From NCBI GenBank assembly GCA_903927605.1, contig CAIYNT010000265.1, positions 1 to 7,481 of the forward strand: a DNA stretch of 7,481 bases, written 5' to 3'. A model generated the notes under the pieces. It was not told the DNA's origin. It did not search any database and was given only the letters and a program-made list of their open reading frames with translations. A program made the translations under genes and the position numbers. Positions 1 through 5,250 of this stretch are shown in pieces. The DNA is from an uncultured Holophagaceae bacterium. Its GTDB lineage: Bacteria; Acidobacteriota; Holophagae; Holophagales; Holophagaceae. Position 1 is the first letter of the stretch; every line of letters starts with the position of its first letter.

Positions 1-603
1 GGCGGCGTGCTGGCCCAGGCCTATGCCCTCAAATATCCCTCCAGCCTCTCTCGATTGATCCTTTGCAGCACCTTCCATTCCACCCGGGCCATGAACGAGG
101 TGTTCAGGAGGATGAAGGAGCGCATGCCGGCGGACCTTCGGGCCTCCATTGACCGCATGGAGGCCGAAGGCCTCTTCGGCAAGGGCAGGCCGTATGAGCG
201 AGGCCGCTACACGGCCGAGTATGCGGAGGCGGCCTGGGGGCAGGGCTACTTCCCCTACCTGTACGGCGCGCGTCCCGATCCGCGCTTCGAAGCCTCGAAC
301 GCCGGGCCCGATGATTGGACGGTCTACCGCGAAATGTGGGGCTCCCACGGGGAATTCCTCATCGATGGCAACCTGACCTCCGTGGAATATGCCGACCGGC
401 TTCCGGGCATCAAGGTGCCTACCCTGATCACGGTCGGGGATCACGATGAATGCGATCCGTCCCTCGCCAGGGAGATGAACCGCCTGATCCCGGGCTCGCG
501 CCTCGTCGTGCTTCCCAATAGCGGGCATATGACCTTCGTGGACCAGCCCGGGGCCTTCCTGGAGGCGGTGGACAGCTTTCTCCACCCCACCAAAGTCCGC
601 TAG
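1..603 (+). CDS. Alpha/beta hydrolase, proline iminopeptidase-like (5'-partial)
   Basis: The frame is open from the first base, so the gene starts outside the window. The visible part begins GGVLAQAYALKYP, which in S33-family prolyl aminopeptidases directly follows the nucleophile Ser (GxSxGG elbow); the Ser itself therefore lies just off the left edge. The middle of the protein, rich in charged and aromatic residues, matches the helical cap domain that shapes the substrate pocket. The catalytic acid is probably the second Asp of GDHDEC (codon near 445), and the catalytic His is in NSGHMTF (codon near 526), both in the expected order and spacing. Family members cleave an N-terminal proline or similar residue from short peptides in the cytoplasm; some relatives are general hydrolases, so the exact substrate is not certain. 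The gene ends with TAG at 601-603 and converges on the HD-domain gene, with only 9 bp between stops. Confidence 0.85.
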   Translation, partial: GGVLAQAYALKYPSSLSRLILCSTFHSTRAMNEVFRRMKERMPADLRASIDRMEAEGLFGKGRPYERGRYTAEYAEAAWGQGYFPYLYGARPDPRFEASNAGPDDWTVYREMWGSHGEFLIDGNLTSVEYADRLPGIKVPTLITVGDHDECDPSLAREMNRLIPGSRLVVLPNSGHMTFVDQPGAFLEAVDSFLHPTKVR

Positions 604-618
604 GCCTGAGCTTCAGGC
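604..618. terminator. Small hairpin between convergent genes
   Basis: GCCTGA (604-609) and TCAGGC (613-618) form a perfect 6-bp stem with loop GCT. It fills the 9-bp gap between the two convergent stop codons and includes the HD gene's stop. It could act as a bidirectional transcription end, but there is no clear T-tract on either side, so intrinsic termination is only a possibility. Confidence 0.3.
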
Positions 619-1170
619 GAGTCCCAGTTCCACCCGGTGGTCATGCAGAACCGCAATGATGCGGGCGAGGTGCTCGTCTTCGGTGCCGCCCACGGCTTCG
701 ATGAGCATGCGCAGGCCTTCGGCAACCTCAAAGCGGTCCACGCCGGCGGCGAAGGCCTTGTCCTTCAGCTTCTTCTTCACGCTCTTGGGTTCCAGCCCTT
801 GGGTCCGCGTAGGGCGCACCAGGGCACAGGCCATGACGAAGCCCGTGATCTCGTCGGAAGCCAGGAGGGCTCTGTCCAATAGGCTGTCGTAGGGCACACC
901 CCAGCGCGTGTAGTGGGCGCTGATGGCGTGGGCCAGGTCCTCGTCCCCCCGCTCCCGCAGCCACCCGACGATGCGCCTGGGGTGTTCCTCGGGCCAGCTG
1001 TCATAGTCCGCGTCGTGCAGCAGACCGGCGAGGCCGAAACGTTCCACATCCTGTCCCAGCCCAGCGGCCAGGTTCCGCATCACGAGCTCCACCGCATGGG
1101 CATGCGTACGGAGTTTTTCTGAAGGGGTCCAGTCGCAGAGCAGCTGCCAAGCTTCCTTGCGGGTGAGCAT
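613..1170 (-). CDS. HD-domain phosphohydrolase-like protein
   Basis: A 185-residue protein with the HD superfamily metal-binding pattern: a His in the first helix region (RTHAHAVELV, residues 21-30), the HD pair at 52-53 (GLLHDADYD), a further His-rich stretch (HAISAHY, 81-87) and an Asp at about 106 (LLASDEITGF). HD proteins use these residues to bind one or two metals and hydrolyse phosphate esters, often of nucleotides; the size and lone domain resemble the small HDIG-type proteins of unknown substrate. The C-terminal 60 residues are helical and charged, including a Lys-rich stretch (VKKKLKDK). No signal peptide or membrane segment is visible. ATG at 1170 follows the truA stop by 10 bp, with a weak GGA Shine-Dalgarno, so it is the last gene of the leftward operon and probably translated by coupling. 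Which substrate it acts on cannot be read from the sequence. Confidence 0.85.
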   Translation of the reverse strand: MLTRKEAWQLLCDWTPSEKLRTHAHAVELVMRNLAAGLGQDVERFGLAGLLHDADYDSWPEEHPRRIVGWLRERGDEDLAHAISAHYTRWGVPYDSLLDRALLASDEITGFVMACALVRPTRTQGLEPKSVKKKLKDKAFAAGVDRFEVAEGLRMLIEAVGGTEDEHLARIIAVLHDHRVELGLA

Positions 1171-1180
1171 CCGGGTGTCC

Positions 1181-2011
1181 TCAGGGAATCGAGATGGTGG
1201 GCCTGGGTGGTCCGAGTTCCGGATCCCCGGGATAACGGACGGATTCTAGAAAGAGCCCTGAGGCTGGAGAGGCCTTCGCGCCCCAGAAAAGGTTGGCGAC
1301 CTCCGTCGGATTTCTGAGATCTTCCTGCACTCGCCTGGGTTCCTCTTCGCCCAGGGCGCAGGCCACGGCGGCCCCCACCATGCGGCGTACCTGGCGACGG
1401 AAGAAGTGGGTGGCCCGGACCCGCAGGAGGATGAGCGCTCCCGCTTCGGCCACCTCGCACCGGAAGATGCGTGCACGGCCATCCTCTTCGGTGTCGAGAT
1501 CCGCGAAAGCGGACACATCCTGGTCCCCATCGAAGGTGCTCCACGCCTGGGAGAGCCGATCCAGATCCAGACTCCGCTTCACCCACCAGATCCATGGTTT
1601 GCCGAAAGCGCTGCGGCGGCGGCTGATCTGATAGAGATAGGTGCGATCCATGGCATCGTGGCGGGCATGAAACCGGGGAGGGCAGCTCCGGACGTCGCGA
1701 ATGGCGATGTCTTGCGGAAGCGCACTGTCCAGGATCCGTCGCAGCTCGCCAGGGCGGGGCGCCTCCTTGGCTTCCAGGTGCAGATGGGCGACCTGGCCCA
1801 GGGCATGGACCCCGGCATCGGTCCGCCCAGCGCCGCCCAGGTACAGGAGCCGCAGGCCGGCGTCGTGGATCACATGCTCGATGCTTCCCGCCACGGTCCG
1901 GACGCCCTCCTTCGTCTGCTTGGCGCCCGGTTACTGCCCGCCCTGGAACCGGCCCCCGTCATACTCGATCAGCAGGCGGAACGAGGCCAGGGGTGCAGAT
2001 TTCATGGCCAT
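1181..2011 (-). pseudogene. truA: truA, tRNA pseudouridine(38-40) synthase, interrupted by an in-frame TAA
   Basis: TruA converts uridines 38-40 of the tRNA anticodon stem to pseudouridine. The frame opens with ATG at 2011 (a second ATG at 2005), 2 bp after the response-regulator stop, preceded by AGGG about 8 nt upstream. It would encode about 276 residues, normal for the family (E. coli 270). N-terminal FRLLIEYDGGRF is typical. Codon 25 then reads GGG (Gly) where the family has Trp in GWQ, and codon 27 (1931-1933) is TAA. After the stop the same frame continues as a textbook TruA: GGAGRTDAGVHALGQ with the catalytic Asp at about residue 65, RTYLYQISRR near the active site, and FFRRQVRRMVGAAV near the C-terminus, with TGA at 1181-1183. 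No other lesion is seen. The longest uninterrupted frame with a start runs from GTG 1894 to 1181 (237 aa) and lacks the first beta strand. The gene is therefore a recent pseudogene, a truncated protein made by restart, or an artefact of local sequence error. Confidence 0.8.
1892..1912 (-). promoter_or_regulatory. Possible restart site inside truA (Shine-Dalgarno plus GTG)
   Basis: On the minus strand AAGGAGG (1906-1912) lies 11 nt before an in-frame GTG (1892-1894), and about 20 nt after the premature TAA at 1931-1933. Ribosomes stopping at the TAA could in principle restart here and make a 237-residue TruA lacking the first ~39 residues. The AAGGAGG also encodes conserved-looking residues (K-E-G), so the match may be coincidence. 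Confidence 0.3.
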
Positions 2012-2013
2012 GG

Positions 2014-2412
2014 TCAGGACCCTATGACGGCCTTCACCGCCTCGATCAGGCTGGCAGGGTCATGAATCGGCTTGGCGATGTAGCCCTCGGCACCGGTCAG
2101 TTCCAGGTACTTCTCACGGTCACCGAACATGGCATGGGCCGTGGCCAGGAGTACCGGAATGTGCCGGGTGTTCTCATCTTTCTTCAGCAGCTGGGTGATG
2201 AAGATGCCATCCACCTTGCGCCCCTCGTAGCTCGAACGAGAAAGACTCACATCCATGATCACCGCAGCCAAGTCGGCCTCATGGGCGAGACGCAGGATCT
2301 CTTCCACCTCTTCCGAAACCAGAACCTCGTATCCGCCCTTCTTGGCGAGCACGGTCTGGATGAACTTCACATTGATGGGGTCATCCTCCACAAGGAGGAT
2401 CCGATTGGACAT
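2014..2412 (-). CDS. Single-domain response regulator (CheY-like receiver)
   Basis: A 132-residue protein consisting only of a receiver domain. It shows the acidic pair in LLVEDDP (D10, D11), the phospho-acceptor Asp at 54 (AVIMDVSLS), the switch Thr at 91 (PVLLATAHA) and the conserved Lys at 114 (GYIAKPI). There is no DNA-binding or enzymatic output domain, so it must signal by protein contact or pass phosphate on. The loop after D54 is longer than in CheY: about 15 residues separate D54 from the conserved Gly of VDGIFI, where about 8 is usual, giving the DVSLSRSSYEGRKVDG pattern that marks a distinct receiver subfamily. ATG at 2412 has GAGG about 6 nt upstream. It lies 30 bp after the PHP gene and its TGA is followed after 2 bp by the truA ATG. 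No histidine kinase is in the window, so its partner is unknown. Confidence 0.93.
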   Translation of the reverse strand: MSNRILLVEDDPINVKFIQTVLAKKGGYEVLVSEEVEEILRLAHEADLAAVIMDVSLSRSSYEGRKVDGIFITQLLKKDENTRHIPVLLATAHAMFGDREKYLELTGAEGYIAKPIHDPASLIEAVKAVIGS

Positions 2413-2442
2413 GAATGCCTCTGCGCTTCCAGCCTATCGGCC

Positions 2443-3294
2443 TTAGTGGTAAGCGCCAAGTCTTTGCTGGGTTTCCAAACGATCCAGGAGGTCATCCGGC
2501 ACCTGCAGGCCCCCTCGACCACGGCCCAACCGCAGGCCCGGTTTGTTGGCACCGTGGTAGTCGCTGCCGCCGGTGATGACCATACCCAGTCGCGCCGCCA
2601 GGGCCACGAAGTACTTCTGCTCGGCAGCCCGGTACTCACCGTAGTACCCTTCGAGGCCCTCGAGGCCCTGCCGCTGGAGTTCAGCCATGGCTTCATCCCA
2701 GCGGAAGCCCCCGGCAGCGAAGCGGCCGGGATGGGCGACCACGGGCACGCCCCCGGCCTCTCGGATCCAGAGCGAAGCCTCGTAAGGGCTCAGCTCTTCC
2801 CGGGGCACGAACCCGGGACAGTCGTCGCCGATGAGTCGCTCGAAGGCCTCCGGGGGGCGGCGGACATGCCCCCGTGCGGCCAGCGCCTTGGCGAAGTGAA
2901 CCCGGGAGAGCAGGGGGGAGTCGGCCTGGGCCTGGACTTCCTCGTAGGTGACTGGGCAGCCCAGCTCGGCCAGCCGAATGATCATGCGGCGGTTCCGGTC
3001 ATCCCGGCGCCCGCGCAATTCCTCCAGGCGTGCCTGGAAACGGGCATCCATCGGGTCCACCAGCAGCCCCAGCACGTGGAGGGATTCTCCTACGAAGTGG
3101 CAGCTCAATTCCGTGCCCACAAGCAGCCGCACCTTTACCTGGGACTGCATGGCGAGAAAGGCTGGAATGCCGGCCAGGGTGTCATGGTCCGTGAGGCAGA
3201 GGGCCGTGAGACGCGCCTGGTCCCCAAGCAGAGCCAGCCCTGCCGGCGAGTCCGTGCCGTCCGAATGGAGGGTGTGGCAGTGGAGGTCGATCAT
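2443..3294 (-). CDS. PHP-domain phosphoesterase (TrpH/YciV-type)
   Basis: A 283-residue protein with the complete set of PHP metal-binding motifs: DLHCHTLHSDGT (H5, H7, D12), LTDHDT (D36-H37-D38), the Glu in GTELS (62), HVLG (H73), SRVHFAKAL (H133), VVAHPG (H188) and GGSDYHG (D245, H247). The order and length match the TrpH/YciV group, which includes 3',5'-nucleoside bisphosphate phosphatases and the 5'-3' exoribonuclease RNase AM. The insertion from about 100 to 170 (NRR...SRVHFAKAL) is typical of this group. It is expected to be cytoplasmic and to need two or three divalent metals. Its ATG at 3294 overlaps the TGA of the upstream FlhB-like gene (ATGA, 3291-3294), strong evidence for translational coupling. 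The true substrate, nucleotide or RNA end, cannot be settled from sequence. Confidence 0.9.
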   Translation of the reverse strand: MIDLHCHTLHSDGTDSPAGLALLGDQARLTALCLTDHDTLAGIPAFLAMQSQVKVRLLVGTELSCHFVGESLHVLGLLVDPMDARFQARLEELRGRRDDRNRRMIIRLAELGCPVTYEEVQAQADSPLLSRVHFAKALAARGHVRRPPEAFERLIGDDCPGFVPREELSPYEASLWIREAGGVPVVAHPGRFAAGGFRWDEAMAELQRQGLEGLEGYYGEYRAAEQKYFVALAARLGMVITGGSDYHGANKPGLRLGRGRGGLQVPDDLLDRLETQQRLGAYH

Positions 3295-3578
3295 CCGGAC
3301 GCCTTCTTATTGGCGCGATAGAGGGCGGCAAGCATGACGGCCACGGCCTGGAAGAGTTCCGGGGGGATGAGCCGATCCAGGTCCAGGGGTTCGAGCGCGG
3401 CCAGCAGGTCGGGATCCTTGGAGATCGACACGCCATGCTGCTTGGCCAGGTCGAGGATGCGTTCCGCGAGAAGGCCCTGTCCCTTGGCGACGAGACGGGG
3501 TGCCGCGTCCAGGAAAGGCGATTCCGGCCGGTACCGCAGGGCGGCTGCTCGAGGGCGGGAGGATCCTGGGTGGGCCAT
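3291..3578 (-). CDS. FlhB C-terminal-like small protein (EscU/YscU/HrcU family)
   Basis: A 95-residue protein matching the cytoplasmic C-terminal part of the flagellar/type III export switch protein FlhB: AALRYRPES (12-20), APRLVAKGQGLLAERI (26-41), GVSISKDPDLLAAL (49-62) and IPPELFQAVAVMLAALY (71-87). In FlhB the segment before ALRY is the self-cleaving NPTH motif; here that place reads roughly SRPR, so there is no cleavage site, and the four N-terminal membrane helices are absent. Such stand-alone FlhB-tail proteins are known in other bacteria, usually near a FliK-like gene; their role is unclear, perhaps modulating export specificity. ATG at 3578 has AAGGG about 5 nt upstream, 22 bp after the glycosyltransferase stop. 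No other flagellar gene is visible here. Confidence 0.85.
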   Translation of the reverse strand: MAHPGSSRPRAAALRYRPESPFLDAAPRLVAKGQGLLAERILDLAKQHGVSISKDPDLLAALEPLDLDRLIPPELFQAVAVMLAALYRANKKASG

Positions 3579-3600
3579 GGACCCTTATCGGCTGGTCGCG

Positions 3601-5127
3601 TTACTGGACGAAGTTCGAGGCGCTCTGGGCATCGTCGGCGGGCTCGTCCATGGCCAGGCGGCGGAAGAGCTTCATATCGGCAAAGGACAGAATGCTCATG
3701 TAGGAGAAGCCGCTGAAGAAGAGCCAGAGGAAGGGCACCGAGGCCCACTTGCGGATATAGACGGCCACCAGGAGGGCGCCGAAGTAGTAGACGGCGAAGC
3801 CCAGTTCGAGGAAGGTCATGAGGCTCTTGGGCACCTTGTAGGCGCGCTTGGTGACGGTCTTGCCATTGGCATCGACACCGTACTTGGGAGTGCGCTTGAA
3901 TTCCTTGTCATCGGTGAAGAAGCCTTCCAGCACGGCCTTGGCCTGGTTGAGGGCGAGGCCGATGCCCAGACCCATGAGACCGGGGATGTACTTCAGGCGG
4001 GTGGTCCAGCCGGTGTTGTCGGTCAGTTCCTTTTGGGAGAGGCCAAAGTAGAGCCCCACACTGACGGCGTTCAGCAGGAAGAAGGGACCATCCGTGAGCA
4101 GCAGGACATGCACGGGAGTGCCGGCCCGGAAGATCATGGCGGGCACCATGATGATGGAAAGGACCACCATCAGCATGTAGTTGCAGTTGGCCGTCAGGTG
4201 GAACCAGCACTCCAGCTTGGTGTGCAGGCTCTCGTTGGACTTCCAGATGGTCATCATGAGCTTGCGGATGACTTGGGCGTTGCCTTTGGCCCAGCGGTGC
4301 TGTTGGCTCTTGAAGGCGTTCACCTCCACCGGCAGCTCGGCGGGAACGACCAGGTCCTTGAGGTAGACCCCCGTCCAGCCCTTGAGCTGGGCGCGGTAGG
4401 AGAGGTCGGCGTCCTCGGTGATGGTGTCGTGCTCCCAGCCCCCGGCATCGGCGATGGCGGCCACGCGCCACATGCCGGCGGTGCCGCTGAAGTTGAAGAA
4501 GGCCTTGGAGCGGTTGCGGGCGGTGTGCTCGAAGACGAAATGACCGTCGAGCAGGATGGCCTGCACCTGGGTCAGCAGCGAGAACTCGCGATTCAGGTGG
4601 GCCCAGCAACCCTGGACGAAGGCCACCTTCTCATCAGCGAAATGGGGCACGGCCTTGCGCAGGAAGTCCACCGTGGGGAGGAAGTCCGCGTCGAACATGG
4701 CAACGAGCTCGCCCTTGGCCACCTTGAGCCCTTCGGCCAGCGCGCCGGCCTTGAAGCCCGTGCGATCGGTCCGGTGCAGGTAGTGGATGTCGAAGCCCAG
4801 GGCCTTGTAGCGGTCCACGACTGCGCTCGCGACCTTCACGGTGTCATCCGTGGAGTCGTCCAGCACTTGGATCTCCAGCTTGTCCTTGGGCCAGTCCATC
4901 TTGATGGTGTAGTCCATGAGACGTTCGATGACGTTCATCTCATTGAACACGGCCAACTGCACCGTGACCTTGGGCAGGTAGTTGGCATCACCCTCGGGCT
5001 GGGGGACATCATTCTTGTGGCGATAGTAGAGCAGCAGCATCCAGAGGCGATGCGCCCCGTAGATGCTCAGGATGGTGAGCAGCGTGAAGTAGGTGCCGAG
5101 CACGACGGTTTTGATGACTTCCATCAC
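3601..5127 (-). CDS. Membrane glycosyltransferase family 2, cellulose-synthase-like
   Basis: A 508-residue processive GT2 enzyme. An N-terminal membrane helix (about 5-35) is followed by a cytoplasmic catalytic domain: VTVQLAVFNE (54-63), the first Asp in VLDDSTDDT (D90/D91), DAD at 146-148 that holds the metal and the UDP-sugar, TED at 237-239 with the catalytic base Asp, and QQHRWAKG (275-282), the Q-x-x-R-W signature of polymer-forming enzymes. Further hydrophobic helices follow at about 311-333, 338-362, 380-400, 437-459 and 461-482. Members make beta-linked glycans (cellulose, glucomannan or other polysaccharide) and push the chain across the membrane; the sugar here is not known. No PilZ domain is present and no BcsB-like partner lies nearby. 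The start is GTG at 5127 or ATG at 5124; a G6 run lies 8 nt before the GTG, and the ATG would remove one residue. It is the first gene of the leftward operon. Confidence 0.9.
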   Translation of the reverse strand: MMEVIKTVVLGTYFTLLTILSIYGAHRLWMLLLYYRHKNDVPQPEGDANYLPKVTVQLAVFNEMNVIERLMDYTIKMDWPKDKLEIQVLDDSTDDTVKVASAVVDRYKALGFDIHYLHRTDRTGFKAGALAEGLKVAKGELVAMFDADFLPTVDFLRKAVPHFADEKVAFVQGCWAHLNREFSLLTQVQAILLDGHFVFEHTARNRSKAFFNFSGTAGMWRVAAIADAGGWEHDTITEDADLSYRAQLKGWTGVYLKDLVVPAELPVEVNAFKSQQHRWAKGNAQVIRKLMMTIWKSNESLHTKLECWFHLTANCNYMLMVVLSIIMVPAMIFRAGTPVHVLLLTDGPFFLLNAVSVGLYFGLSQKELTDNTGWTTRLKYIPGLMGLGIGLALNQAKAVLEGFFTDDKEFKRTPKYGVDANGKTVTKRAYKVPKSLMTFLELGFAVYYFGALLVAVYIRKWASVPFLWLFFSGFSYMSILSFADMKLFRRLAMDEPADDAQSASNFVQ

Positions 5128-5250
5128 GGAATAGACCCCCCACAGCCCGGGTCAACGGGCCTCCTTTATTCTCACACAGTTCGTTGGAAAAACCACGAAA
5201 ATCCTAACAAACCGCCGCCTCATCTCCGATGGGTTCGGTAGGATGCTGAC
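5128..5250. promoter_or_regulatory. Divergent intergenic region with promoters for both flanking genes
   Basis: This 123-bp gap separates the divergent glycosyltransferase and kinase genes, so at least one promoter must face each way. The part around 5160-5215 is clearly richer in A/T than the surroundings. On the + strand TTGGAA (5184-5189) and TAACAA (5205-5210) are a weak -35/-10 candidate with only 15 bp between them; I see no convincing consensus promoter on either strand. A near-palindrome, TTCG(T)TGG - AAAAA - CCACGAA (5180-5199), could be an operator. The kinase has AGGA (5240-5243) 7 nt before its ATG. Confidence 0.4.

Noticed and set aside
1993..3321. Plus-strand open frame (442 codons) across the response regulator and PHP genes
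   Set aside because: The minus-strand frames carry complete receiver and PHP motifs, whereas this frame has no recognisable family pattern.
5160..5167. Strong minus-strand Shine-Dalgarno AAAGGAGG
   Set aside because: It lies about 32 nt before the glycosyltransferase GTG, too far to serve it. The only start close to it is a TTG in another frame that leads to a short frame overlapping the glycosyltransferase, without support.
3334..5241. Long plus-strand open frame (635 codons) opposite the glycosyltransferase
   Set aside because: It is antisense to an enzyme with every GT2 motif and is rich in His, Gly and Glu without any domain pattern.
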